Source: Bdellovibrionales bacterium (lineage in GTDB: Bacteria > Bdellovibrionota > UBA1018 > CAIMNF01). From it: 63,030 nucleotides of DNA. Of this stretch, positions 40,964-50,623 are shown piece by piece. A program made the position numbers and the translations under genes. The DNA is taken from the NCBI GenBank assembly GCA_018266375.1, contig JAFEAO010000013.1, forward strand, positions 1 through 63,030. The letters run 5' to 3'. Within the stretch, counting starts at the first letter, position 1; each line of letters opens with the position of its first letter. The notes under the pieces are model-generated. The model was not told the origin of the DNA, did no database searches, and worked only from the letters and a program-made list of their open reading frames with translations.

Positions 40964-43900
40964 TTACTTCGAGAGCGACAATTCTTGCTTCGCTACGATA
41001 CGCGCGCCGTGTTTTACGTAGAGCGTGATACGGAGCGAGCCCGAACGAAGAGCGTTGTCGTCGAGAACGGTAAAACGAGGGCCGTTCTTGGCCTTGATCC
41101 TGATGTACTTGCCTGCGTCCGGTCCGCCGTCGAGGTCCACTTCCGGAGTATCGATACGGATGACGTTTGCCGGTGAGACCGTCGAAAGACCTAAGACCAC
41201 TTTCTCAGACGAGTTGATTTCGCCGTCGTTGCTGACGTTGACTCCCACGCTTTGGGTCCTACCGACCTTCGGAGAGCTGTCGTAGTCCACTTTTGAGAGC
41301 GAGATCATGATGTTCGGGATGACGTCGATATTGAGCGTCGACTCGGTCACGGATCCTTGCTCGTCGGTGTAGCGAACGAGGAGCTGCTCACGAGATCCGG
41401 CGCTAACGCCGTCCGCGACTTGAGCGGTGAGCACGTTGTTCACGATTGCCTGAGTATTCGCGGGAATCGACACGAGCTGAGTCGCGGTCTGGCGCACCAC
41501 CAGGTTTGGAGTGAGCGCCTTCATCTCGACTTTGACCGGTACCGAGCCCGATGCTTTCGCCCCGTAGTTCACGACCGAGAGCTCGAGTTTCAAATAATCG
41601 CTTGCGCCGATCGCGCCGCCCACTGAACCGTCCGAACCCACGCGAATTACCTTCACGCCTTTTGGCAGGGTGACCGAGTTTGTTGCGAAGTACTGAGTGA
41701 CTTCGTTCGCGCCTTTCGCGATCGCGGCATGTCTCACGCCGGCTGGAGACGAGTCCCGGAGCAACGTAGTCGAGGTCGTCTGACGAGCGGTATTGAGCGC
41801 GTTAGTGTACGCGGTCGCCTTTCCTTCAGACAAGCCTTGGGCCTTCCATTTTTCGAAAGCGATGGTTTTGTATTTTTTCTTTTCCGCGGCGTAAGCAGCG
41901 GTGGTCGGTGCAGCGTTACGAGCTGTCGTTTCCGCCGCGGAGAACGCGTCTTGATAAGTGCGGTTCTTGCCTGCTTCGACGGCATCCGCTTTCGCCTCGG
42001 CATAAGCCGCATCGTAAGCGGCCAGACAAGCTAGCTTGAATTCCGCGTAAGTCACCGGCTTACAAGCTTCGGTACGATCTTTCGGCGTTTTCTTGAATGT
42101 ATCGAAGATCGCGAGACTGTAGTCAGAAACCTGTGCGGTTCCCGTAGCCGTGCTCACCTTTTTGGTTTCCTGATCAATCTTGATCGACTGAGTCGGAAGC
42201 GTTGAAGTCAGTTCGGCGAACCGGTCTTTTTTGGCTTTCGGATAGTCTTCGCGCTCAGCTGTATCGACAGCGTCTTTACGGCCTTGAGTTTCACCGTCGG
42301 CCTTACCACGAGCGATATCGTCAGGAGATGCAAGGCCTTCGGTCTGACCTGCGGCATACCCTTGAGACTTACCTTCGGCGTTACCTGCTTTTTGCGCATC
42401 GGTGAGACCGAGATTCTGACCGCTGAGTGTACCGTCTTTCTTACCGAGAGTGCGTCCGAGTTCTTCGCCCTCTAGTCCTCCAACGTTTTCACCGTCGGTT
42501 GCACCGGCGTCGCTACCCCGTTTTTTAGCATCGGCAAGTTGGGCGTCGTAAGTGTCCTTACGGGATTGATAAGCTTGGCGTTTTGTCTCGGTCGCTTGCT
42601 CGGCAGTGAGCGCAACCTGGTTCAATTTATCGAACTGAGCTTGGTTTGTGCTTACGGACTGCTCGAGTTTTTGTGCGGTCTGATCGAGAGCGTTGTTACG
42701 AGTCACGAGGTCTTCGCTCGCGTCGTGGCGTCTCTGCGCGTCCGCATCGCCGTCTTTAATGTTCTGGAGATATTGGATGTTTTGAGCTTGGAGGTTAATA
42801 ATCTCCTGATTCAAGTCTTGGTTTTGGCCCGCGAGAATGTCGCGGTCTTGGTACGACCGATTGCGAACCATTGCGATTTGGCCGACGTAGTCATTGGCAC
42901 TGTCGAAAGCGACTTGAGCAGCCTGAACATTTTTGCGCGCGTCTTGAACTGCATCTTGAGCGCGGTTTCTGTCGCGTGCTGCATTCGCCTGGGCGACTTT
43001 AAGAGGGCCGTTTTGGTTGTTCAGGGTCGAGAGCCGCTTGCTGAGGTTGTCGATGTTAGTGACGGTGCGCTCGATTTCACGTTTGGTGTTGGCGAGAGCG
43101 TCGGTGTTTTGTTTCAACGTCTTCTCCGCATTATCCAAAGCCGTCTGAGCGGTTTTCAATTGGCTTTGAACTGAGGTCAGTTCGCTGTTTGCCGTATTCA
43201 CGTCGTTGCTTGCGGTTTGAAGCGCATTCTTCGCGGAATCCAATTTTGCCTTCGCCGCCTGGATTTTAGGTCCAATATCGCCAATCTGCTGATTCGCGGT
43301 TGCGAGCGAGCTTTGAGCAGTGCTCAATTTAGAGTTGTTTGCGCCAATACGGCTCTTGATCGTTGAGAGTTGTGATGGGCCGTTATTGACGATGCCTTGA
43401 AGGCGGGCAATCTCAGCATTGACCTGGGTCAATTGGCCGTTGATGCTCGAGATCTGGCTGTTTGCCGAGCTCAACTTCGATTGAGCTGCGGTCAATTGCG
43501 TATTTAACGCCGCAACTTCTGCAGTCAGTCGATCGACGATTTTTTGAGCTTCGACGATTTGCGGGTCCGTACGCGGAAGACGGCTTGTGCGCAAGAAGTC
43601 TTGCTTTTCCTTCAAAGTCTTAGCCTTTGCATCACGGTCCGGAGTGATCTTGTTGATGTCGGCCTGAGCCGCATCACGAGCCGAAGTCTGAGCCCCCAAA
43701 CTACCGGTCAGTTCGGCCTTTTTCTTATTCTGTGCGTCGATCAAGCTATTCGCGTTGTCAAAATCGCGTTTTGTCGAGTCGTAAAGGGCTTGATCCTGCT
43801 TGATCGCCTGGGTGAGCGATGCGATCTCGCTATTGAGCTGATTGATCTTATCGAGAAGCGGTTTGTTTTGAGCGGCAAGCGTATCGTAAGCCGATTGAGC

Positions 43901-44674
43901 CGAGTCTACTACGGTCTGAGCGCTACGCTGGCGTTCTTTTGCGTTGTTCAACACATCTTGCTTGGTCTTCACTTGCGGAGTCAGGCCATTGACCTGGTTG
44001 CGAGCGGGCTCGACTTGAACCTGTGCGGTCGCAATCGCGCTCTCCTGGCTTGAGCGATCGCGAGTAAGGTTAGTCAGCTTGTCGCTTTGCTCGCTCTTGT
44101 CTTTCTCGGTCGAACGAATCGATTCCATGTTGTCGCGCAATGCTTTATCGGCATTTTTGAAAACGCTGTCCGCGTTGCGAAATGCGTCTTCGCGAGGTTT
44201 GGCTTGGTCTTGAGCTCGAATCAAGGTGCGTCGGGCACGCTCGGCAGCGTTGATCGCGTTATTGTAATCGATTTCAACTTGACGAAGCTGGTTATTGATT
44301 CCGTTAATCTGTTGGTTGTTCGAATCGACTTGATTTGAACGTTGATTGATCGCCGCTTCGTTCGTTCTCACTTGATTGTCGAGAGACTGGCGCTGAAGGT
44401 TCCAGTTTTCGATCGCTTTGTTGTTGTTCGCGATCGTCGCATTGTTCGCGTCGATTTGATCCGTGATGGATTTGAGCTGCCGTTGCGAAGTTTGAAGCGC
44501 GTCTTGTGCCTTGTCGGCTGCGGCTCTCTTTTGATCCGACACTGCTTTTGCGGCATTATATGAAGTCAGATACGGTTTGTAATTGATTTCGTCCGGGATG
44601 TTTTGCTGAGCAAATGATCCGGTGATCAGGGATGTCGAGGCCAAGAGGGAGAGAATCAAGTTCGAAGTCTTCAT
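40964..44674 (-). CDS. Very large exported coiled-coil protein with glycine-zipper and CARDB-like domains
   Basis: About 1236 aa from ATG 44674. Signal peptide NLILSLLASTSLITGSFAQ; then some 740 residues of nearly uninterrupted coiled coil rich in Gln, Asn, Asp, Ala and Ser (for example SKLSSANSQISSINGQLTQV); then about 90 residues with Gly about every fourth position (EGEELGRTLGKKDGTLSGQN). An Ala/Lys-rich helical part follows, then two Ig-like, CARDB-type domains at the end (LKLELSVVNYGAKASGSVPV). It is likely a long periplasmic or surface rod. No named family recognised. Confidence 0.75.
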   Translation of the reverse strand: MKTSNLILSLLASTSLITGSFAQQNIPDEINYKPYLTSYNAAKAVSDQKRAAADKAQDALQTSQRQLKSITDQIDANNATIANNNKAIENWNLQRQSLDNQVRTNEAAINQRSNQVDSNNQQINGINNQLRQVEIDYNNAINAAERARRTLIRAQDQAKPREDAFRNADSVFKNADKALRDNMESIRSTEKDKSEQSDKLTNLTRDRSSQESAIATAQVQVEPARNQVNGLTPQVKTKQDVLNNAKERQRSAQTVVDSAQSAYDTLAAQNKPLLDKINQLNSEIASLTQAIKQDQALYDSTKRDFDNANSLIDAQNKKKAELTGSLGAQTSARDAAQADINKITPDRDAKAKTLKEKQDFLRTSRLPRTDPQIVEAQKIVDRLTAEVAALNTQLTAAQSKLSSANSQISSINGQLTQVNAEIARLQGIVNNGPSQLSTIKSRIGANNSKLSTAQSSLATANQQIGDIGPKIQAAKAKLDSAKNALQTASNDVNTANSELTSVQSQLKTAQTALDNAEKTLKQNTDALANTKREIERTVTNIDNLSKRLSTLNNQNGPLKVAQANAARDRNRAQDAVQDARKNVQAAQVAFDSANDYVGQIAMVRNRSYQDRDILAGQNQDLNQEIINLQAQNIQYLQNIKDGDADAQRRHDASEDLVTRNNALDQTAQKLEQSVSTNQAQFDKLNQVALTAEQATETKRQAYQSRKDTYDAQLADAKKRGSDAGATDGENVGGLEGEELGRTLGKKDGTLSGQNLGLTDAQKAGNAEGKSQGYAAGQTEGLASPDDIARGKADGETQGRKDAVDTAEREDYPKAKKDRFAELTSTLPTQSIKIDQETKKVSTATGTAQVSDYSLAIFDTFKKTPKDRTEACKPVTYAEFKLACLAAYDAAYAEAKADAVEAGKNRTYQDAFSAAETTARNAAPTTAAYAAEKKKYKTIAFEKWKAQGLSEGKATAYTNALNTARQTTSTTLLRDSSPAGVRHAAIAKGANEVTQYFATNSVTLPKGVKVIRVGSDGSVGGAIGASDYLKLELSVVNYGAKASGSVPVKVEMKALTPNLVVRQTATQLVSIPANTQAIVNNVLTAQVADGVSAGSREQLLVRYTDEQGSVTESTLNIDVIPNIMISLSKVDYDSSPKVGRTQSVGVNVSNDGEINSSEKVVLGLSTVSPANVIRIDTPEVDLDGGPDAGKYIRIKAKNGPRFTVLDDNALRSGSLRITLYVKHGARIVAKQELSLSK

Positions 44675-44778
44675 CGCCGAGGACAGTAACATTTATTAAA
44701 TAATTTATGTATAACTTTAAGTTGAACTGCTTTACTCGGCAGTTCAACGAGAATGGTTGATTTCCGCTTTTTTTCAAC

Positions 44779-44808
44779 AAAAAGGGCACCCTTCCGTAGG
44801 GCGCCCTT
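44779..44808 (-). terminator. Rho-independent terminator of nrdJ
   Basis: On the minus strand AAGGGCGCCCT/AGGGTGCCCTT stem with a 5-base loop and a following TTTTT, about 110 bp after the nrdJ stop. The rest of 44809-44917 holds nothing recognisable. Confidence 0.85.
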
Positions 44809-44917
44809 CATCGGTAAGACCTAACGCTACAGCAAGGCGTGGCCGCGGCTGGTCTGTTATCTATATGTGTAGTCGGATTCAGTGTACAGGTGTGAAGCCG
44901 TTCCGCTATTCAGAGAA

Positions 44918-47900
44918 TCAGCTGCAACCCATGGAATTACCGCAATTTAAGCAACGGTAACACGCACCATTACGTACCGTGGTGTGACCGCAAGAATCGC
45001 ATGGAGGCGCATCGCCCATCATCTCAGCAAGCTGGCCATTCACTGGATCTGCGGCGTTATTACCCGCAAGTTTGAAATCCAACTGATATTCCATACCTGG
45101 AAGTGGAGCCCCGCTCTTGATCGCATCTGCCGGAGAGGCTGGATAAACTTCTTTCGCAGCACCCTTCTCCGCGGTGAGATCCACCGTCGGCTTTACCTGC
45201 AAGAAATCGGTGCGTCCGAGGTATTCCATGCCGAGTACGCGGAAGATGTAATCGACGATCGATGTTGCCATCTTCACGTTCGGGTGACCCACGACCGGAC
45301 CGCTTGGTTCAAAGCGAGTGAAGGTAAATTTATCGACGAACTCTTTGAGAGGTACGCCGTATTGAAGACCTAAGCTCACTGCGATCGCGAAACAGTTCAT
45401 CATCGAGCGATAAGCCGCGCCTTCTTTGTGCATATCGATGAAGATCTCGCCCAAAGCACCGTTTTCATATTCACCGGTGCGCAAGTACACTTTGTGTCCC
45501 GCGACCGACGATTCGACGGTCGTGCCTTTACGTTTTGCCGGCAATTTACGGCGAGTCGCTTGACCTGCCATCACGGTTGCCATCGCCGTCGCGACTGCTT
45601 CACGTTTCGCGGCTTCGATCATCGACGCAATCTCTTCGTTCGACTTGCGCTCTTCTTTGCTGTCTTCTTTCTTTTCAGATTTAGTCGACAGAGGTTGGGA
45701 CATTTTACAGCCGTCGCGGTAGAGCGCAACTGCCTTCAAGCCCAACTTCCAAGAGTCCATGTGGATTTGCTCGATCTCTTCGACTGTCGTTTCGTTCGGA
45801 AGGTTGACGGTTTTTGAAATCGCGCCCGACAAGAACGGCTGGGTCGCGCCCATCATGCGGATGTGACCCATCGGAGCGATAAAGCGCTGCCCTTTGTGGC
45901 CGCACTTGTTTGCGCAATCGAATACCGGGAGGTGTTCGTCTTTAATGAAAGGTGCGCCTTCGACAGTCATCGTTCCGCAAATTTTCTCGTTTGCTTGTTC
46001 GATTTCCGAATGCTTGAGACCCGCGAAAGTCAAGAAGTTGAAGGTCGGCTTCTCGTACTCAGCAGCCGGAACATTCAATTTCTTGAGAAGTTCTTCGCCG
46101 AGGGCGAAACGGGTGAACGCACTTGAAACTTCAAAAGTACCCGGAAGCGCTTTCTCGATTTTCGCGAGATCGGCCGGACCAAAACCTTTAGCCATGAAGA
46201 AAGCCGGATTCAGGAACGGAGTGCTGTCGGTAAATTTCATCGTACCGAGGACATAAGTAAGGATGTCCTTGATTTGGTTGTCGGCGTAGCCCAAATTTTT
46301 GAGCGCGACCGGCACCGATTGGTTGACGATCTTGAAGTATCCCCCACCCGCGAGTTTTTTGAACTTCACGAGCGCAAAATCAGGCTCGATACCGGTGGTG
46401 TCGCAATCCATCAGGAGACCGATCGTGCCGGTTGGGGCAAGCACCGTGACTTGAGCGTTGCGATAGCCGTGCTTCTCACCCAAAGCGACGGCGCGATCCC
46501 AACAGTCTTTTGCGGCGGCGATGAGTTCCGCCGGAGCATTGTCGGCGTCGATTTCGTACGCCGCTTTTTTGTGCTGGCGCATGACTTTCAACATCGGCTC
46601 GCGGTTTCGCGCAAATCCTGGAAAAGCGCCGATTTTACCGGCTTCTTCGGCGCTGACTGCGTACGCTTCACCGCACATGATTGCAGTGAGAGCACCCGCC
46701 CACGCACGACCCTGCTCGGAATCGTAAGGAATACCTTTGAGCATGAGAAGCGTACCCAAGTTCGCGTAACCTAAGCCCAGTGGACGGTAGTCGTGCGAGT
46801 TTTGAGCCACTTTCGGAGTCGGATAGCTGGAGAGGTCGACCAAAATTTCTTGGGCAACGATGAACACGCGCACAGTGTGTTTGTACGCTTCGATGTCAAA
46901 AGAGCCGTCAGCGCGCAAGAATTTTACAAGGTTCATCGAAGCCAAATTACAAGCGGTGTCGTCCAAAAACATGTACTCAGAACAAGGGTTCGAGCCGTTG
47001 ATTTTGTCGGTATTCGCGCTAGTGTGCCAGTTATTGATCGTGGTGTCGTATTGAAGGCCGGGATCCGCGCAAGACCACGCAGCAGTCGCGATTTGTTTCC
47101 AAAGATCGCGCGCTTTGAAGGTCTGCACGACTTCGCCTGTGGTACGAGCCGTGGTGTTCCAATCCAAATCATTTTCAACCGCGTTCATGAACGCATCGCT
47201 CACGCGAATCGAGTTGTTTGAATTTTGACCGGCAACGGTCCTATAAGCTTCACCGTTGAAATCAGAAGAGTAGCCCGCTGCGATCAACGCCGCGACTTTG
47301 CGTTCTTCTTTCATTTTCCAGTTGATGAAATCTTCAATTTCCGGGTGGTCCATATCAAGGCTAACCATTTTCGCCGCACGGCGTGTGGTACCACCTGATT
47401 TAGTCGCGCCCGCGCCGCGATCCAAAACTTCGAGAAAGCTGATCAAGCCCGAAGAAGTGCCGCCGCCCGAGAGTTTTTCTTGGCGGCCGCGGATTTTTGA
47501 GAAATTTGTGCCGGTGCCCGAACCGTATTTAAACAAACGCGCTTCGTTTTTGATCAAATCGAAAATCGACATCAAATCGTCGTCGACCGACTGAATAAAG
47601 CAGGCAGAACATTGCGGACGCTCGTAAGCGTTGCGAGTTTCTTTGATTGAATCGGTGTTGGCGTCGTAAGCAAAGTTCCCGCCCGAGCCTTCGATCCCGT
47701 ACTCGTGATAAAGACCGAGATTGAACCAGACTGGCGAGTTGAACGCGCCCAATTGATTGACGAGCATGTAGGAAAGCTCGGCTTCGAAAGTTTCAGCGTC
47801 GACGGCGTTGAAGTAGCCCATCTTCTCGCCCGCGGTGCGGATCGTGTGCGCGAGACGCTTCACGACTTGGCGAACTGAGTTTTCGTGACCTTTGCCGCCT

Positions 47901-48253
47901 TCGACCGTATGGACACCGGCTTTACGGAAATATTTTGACACTAAGATGTCTGTCGCGAGCTGAGTCCAGTCCGCGGGAACTTCGACGTCCTTCATTTCGA
48001 AAACGGCGTTGCCGTCGGTGTCTTTAATTTTTGACTGAGATTTGACGTAACGAACCTCATCCAATGGGTCTTGACCTGCGGTCGTAAAACGACGAAACAT
48101 TGGAATGGTACCCATTCCTTCTCTCTTCGACAGAAGAGGTTCGGTTTTCAAAACTTTTACGATCTTAGATGAACTTTGAGGTTCTTTTCTGGAACTTGCG
48201 ACATCCTTCATTTTGGTGCCGTTTTTGTTGTTGCTAAGTGTTGTCTTTTCCAT
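44918..48253 (-). CDS. nrdJ: Adenosylcobalamin-dependent (class II) ribonucleotide reductase
   Basis: 1111 aa. N-terminal QFNSPVWFNLGL-like segment (GAFNSPVWFNLGLYHEYGIEG), RPQCSACFIQSVDDDL, then NPCSEYMFLDDTACNLASMN with the active-site Cys, APTGTIGLLMDCDTTGIEPD, and a C-terminal zinc-binding tail with four Cys-pairs (CDSCGHTTVRNGACYRCLNC). This matches the NrdJ form with the long C-terminal extension. It reduces ribonucleotides to deoxyribonucleotides using B12 and needs no oxygen. The leader (48254-48430) carries two NrdR-box-like sites. Confidence 0.96.
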   Translation of the reverse strand: MEKTTLSNNKNGTKMKDVASSRKEPQSSSKIVKVLKTEPLLSKREGMGTIPMFRRFTTAGQDPLDEVRYVKSQSKIKDTDGNAVFEMKDVEVPADWTQLATDILVSKYFRKAGVHTVEGGKGHENSVRQVVKRLAHTIRTAGEKMGYFNAVDAETFEAELSYMLVNQLGAFNSPVWFNLGLYHEYGIEGSGGNFAYDANTDSIKETRNAYERPQCSACFIQSVDDDLMSIFDLIKNEARLFKYGSGTGTNFSKIRGRQEKLSGGGTSSGLISFLEVLDRGAGATKSGGTTRRAAKMVSLDMDHPEIEDFINWKMKEERKVAALIAAGYSSDFNGEAYRTVAGQNSNNSIRVSDAFMNAVENDLDWNTTARTTGEVVQTFKARDLWKQIATAAWSCADPGLQYDTTINNWHTSANTDKINGSNPCSEYMFLDDTACNLASMNLVKFLRADGSFDIEAYKHTVRVFIVAQEILVDLSSYPTPKVAQNSHDYRPLGLGYANLGTLLMLKGIPYDSEQGRAWAGALTAIMCGEAYAVSAEEAGKIGAFPGFARNREPMLKVMRQHKKAAYEIDADNAPAELIAAAKDCWDRAVALGEKHGYRNAQVTVLAPTGTIGLLMDCDTTGIEPDFALVKFKKLAGGGYFKIVNQSVPVALKNLGYADNQIKDILTYVLGTMKFTDSTPFLNPAFFMAKGFGPADLAKIEKALPGTFEVSSAFTRFALGEELLKKLNVPAAEYEKPTFNFLTFAGLKHSEIEQANEKICGTMTVEGAPFIKDEHLPVFDCANKCGHKGQRFIAPMGHIRMMGATQPFLSGAISKTVNLPNETTVEEIEQIHMDSWKLGLKAVALYRDGCKMSQPLSTKSEKKEDSKEERKSNEEIASMIEAAKREAVATAMATVMAGQATRRKLPAKRKGTTVESSVAGHKVYLRTGEYENGALGEIFIDMHKEGAAYRSMMNCFAIAVSLGLQYGVPLKEFVDKFTFTRFEPSGPVVGHPNVKMATSIVDYIFRVLGMEYLGRTDFLQVKPTVDLTAEKGAAKEVYPASPADAIKSGAPLPGMEYQLDFKLAGNNAADPVNGQLAEMMGDAPPCDSCGHTTVRNGACYRCLNCGNSMGCS

Positions 48254-48604
48254 ATGACTTCCGTTTCTGTAGTGATGTAATGCCTGGCTTTGTCGATAGC
48301 CAGCACTTGCTCCCCTGTGAGCGTTTGATCCCCAATTCCTGACTTAATCAGGATCACTAGCGATAGCGATTTTGTAAAGCACACCACAATAGATTGTGGT
48401 ACCTCACCATGAGACACTACCTATGGGGGCATTTCTTGCCCGCGTTAGGTGCTTTTACCGATTGGGTTTTTTGATTTTATGCTGTGCGCATATAAGAAAT
48501 TTGACGCTTTTGGAATGTTGCGACAATCATAATTCTCCCCCCTACACCAATCCCTTTTTAGTGATGTAGTGATTTAGCCGACAAGTGGATGAACTACAAG
48601 GAAA
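48254..48604. other. Divergent control region between nrdJ and ppk1
   Basis: 351 bp without a gene. On the nrdJ side there are two clean hairpins, TCCTGA-N5-TCAGGA (48337-48353) and CTGGCT-N8-AGCCAG (48284-48303), and the NrdR-box-like pair (48384-48429). The 10-mer TAGTGATGTA occurs at 48270 and again at 48559. I found no B12-box (AGCCAGGAGACCTGCC-like) and so no cobalamin riboswitch. Confidence 0.55.
48384..48429. promoter_or_regulatory. Putative tandem NrdR boxes upstream of nrdJ
   Basis: CCACAATAGATTGTGG (48384-48399) has perfect 7-bp arms and agrees with the NrdR consensus ACACWATATATWGTGT at 13 of 16 positions. ACACTACCTATGGGGG (48414-48429) agrees at 11 of 16. The boxes start 30 bp apart, close to the three-turn spacing usual for NrdR. 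NrdR represses ribonucleotide reductase genes when dATP is high. Site assignment is inference. Confidence 0.5.
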
Positions 48605-50623
48605 ATGAGCGAGAAAGATCTATTTCTGAATCGCGATTTAAGCTGGCTTGAATTCAACGCGAGAGTACTCCACGAGGCTCTCGACGATCGCACCCCACTA
48701 TTCGAACGAGTAAAATTCCTGGGTATCTTTCAGAGCAATCTCGACGAGTACTTCATGAAGCGAATGGGCTCGCTTTATTCGCAGGCTCGCGTACGTTTTC
48801 GCGAGCAACTTTTGCCCCTACTTTGGGAAACACATCGTTCCTTCGAAGCAGACATCCTTCCGGCACTAAAAACCGAGGGAATCGATCTCGTGCATTGGAG
48901 CGAGCTCACCGAGGAAGAGCAAACCCGCGCGAACAATTACTACCAAACCAATCTGTTTCCGATTCTCACTCCGCTCGCGGTGGACTCGGGACACCCGTTC
49001 CCGTTTTTGTCGAATTTATCGATTTCTCTCGGGGTGTTACTCAAACATCCCGAACGCGACGACGAATTTTTTTCGCGCGTGAAAATCCCGACCCACTTCC
49101 CCGGCTGGATCCGCATCGACGGCAACACCGATAAAAAGAAAGCACGTTTTATTTCGATCATCGAAATCATTCTCACCAACTTGCAACCCGTGTTTCAGGG
49201 CATGGAAATCCTCGAGATCATGCCTTTTCGCGTGACCCGGAACACCAGCATCGAACACGACGAAGACGACACTGATGATTTGATGGATATCATCTCCGAA
49301 GAGTTAAAAGAACGCCGCTTCGGCGACGTCGTGAGACTCGAGTATTGGGGTAAACCCAATCAGCGTATGCTCGAGCTTTTGCGCGAGGAACTCCATCTCG
49401 ATGAAGACCAAATTTACGAGGTAAACGGGCTTTTTGAGTACAGCTCGCTCAAACCGGTTTGGGAACTCAATCGCCCCGATCTCAAGTTCGAGCCGTGGAT
49501 TCCGGTTGCCCCCGCTTCGCTTGCCGATCCGGAACGCGATATGTTTCAGCTCATCAAACAGCACGATATTTTGGTTCATCACCCATACGACAGTTTCAGC
49601 GCCAGCGTTGAACGCTTCATCCGCAATGCCGTGAACGATCCAAAAGTCATCGCGATCAAAATGACTTTGTATCGAGTGGGTGCGGATAGCCCGCTTGTTC
49701 CGCTTTTGATTCACGCTGCGGAGATGGGTAAGCATGTCGTGTGCCTCGTGGAATTGAAAGCACGTTTCGACGAGGAAAAAAATATTTTAGTCGCGCAAAA
49801 ACTCGAAGAAGCCGGTGTTCACGTCGTTTATGGTGTTTTGGGCTTGAAAACGCATTGTAAAACCACTCTCGTGGTCCGTCAGGAGGGCGATGAAGTCAAG
49901 TCTTACGTCCACATCGGCTCCGGTAACTATCACTCCATCACTTCACGGCTCTACACCGATCTCGGGCTCTTCACTTGCAAAAAAGACATTTCTGACGATG
50001 TGGTTCACCTCTTCCACTACCTCACCGGCCGCTCGCTCAAAAAAGATTATAAAAAACTTTTGGTCGCGCCGTTGACGATGAAGGATACGTTTTTAAGAAA
50101 AATCTCGCGTGAGATCACTAATGCCAAAAAAGGCCTTCCGGCCCGCATTATAGCCAAAGTCAACAGTCTCGATGAGCGCGATGTCTCTCAGGCCCTTGCG
50201 GAAGCGTCTCAAGCCGGAGTCAAAGTCGATTTGATCGTCCGCGGGTTTTGTTGCTTGCGTCCCGGGGTCAAAGGCCTCAGCGAAAATATCCGCGTCGTCT
50301 CGATTTTGGGACGTTTTCTCGAGCATTCTCGGATATTTTACTTCCAGAACGGAGAGAAGGAATCGATCAAAGGTGAATTCTATATGGGCTCCGCTGATTT
50401 GATGTATCGAAACCTCTCGGCCCGGGTGGAAGCCATCGCACCTATTGAAGAAATTCAACACCGGGAAAGAATTTTTGATATCCTAACGTATATGCTGCAA
50501 GACCAGCGTCAGGGCTGGGAGATGAACAGTGATGGGACCTACTCCCGCACAAAAGTGAAAAATCCGAAAAAGGAGATCGGAACACATGCGTACCTTATGC
50601 AAAAAGCCCGTAACCGGGCTTAG
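48605..50623 (+). CDS. ppk1: Polyphosphate kinase 1
   Basis: 672 aa. LFLNRDLSWLEFNARVLHEA at the N-terminus, KMTLYRVGADSPLVPLLIHA, LKARFDEEKNILVAQKLEEA, then HIGSGNYHSITSRLYTDLGL with the autophosphorylated His, and MGSADLMYRNLSARVE near the end. All PPK1 domains (N, head, C1, C2) are complete. It makes inorganic polyphosphate from ATP. The next gene starts inside its 3' end. Confidence 0.97.
   Translation: MSEKDLFLNRDLSWLEFNARVLHEALDDRTPLFERVKFLGIFQSNLDEYFMKRMGSLYSQARVRFREQLLPLLWETHRSFEADILPALKTEGIDLVHWSELTEEEQTRANNYYQTNLFPILTPLAVDSGHPFPFLSNLSISLGVLLKHPERDDEFFSRVKIPTHFPGWIRIDGNTDKKKARFISIIEIILTNLQPVFQGMEILEIMPFRVTRNTSIEHDEDDTDDLMDIISEELKERRFGDVVRLEYWGKPNQRMLELLREELHLDEDQIYEVNGLFEYSSLKPVWELNRPDLKFEPWIPVAPASLADPERDMFQLIKQHDILVHHPYDSFSASVERFIRNAVNDPKVIAIKMTLYRVGADSPLVPLLIHAAEMGKHVVCLVELKARFDEEKNILVAQKLEEAGVHVVYGVLGLKTHCKTTLVVRQEGDEVKSYVHIGSGNYHSITSRLYTDLGLFTCKKDISDDVVHLFHYLTGRSLKKDYKKLLVAPLTMKDTFLRKISREITNAKKGLPARIIAKVNSLDERDVSQALAEASQAGVKVDLIVRGFCCLRPGVKGLSENIRVVSILGRFLEHSRIFYFQNGEKESIKGEFYMGSADLMYRNLSARVEAIAPIEEIQHRERIFDILTYMLQDQRQGWEMNSDGTYSRTKVKNPKKEIGTHAYLMQKARNRA

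Noticed and set aside
48208..48417. A 69-codon minus-strand frame overlapping the nrdJ start
   Set aside because: It covers the hairpins and the first NrdR-box-like site in the leader and resembles no protein family; probably chance.
48254..48430. Cobalamin riboswitch upstream of B12-dependent nrdJ
   Set aside because: I looked for the B12 box on the minus strand and saw none; the two hairpins present are too simple to support the call.
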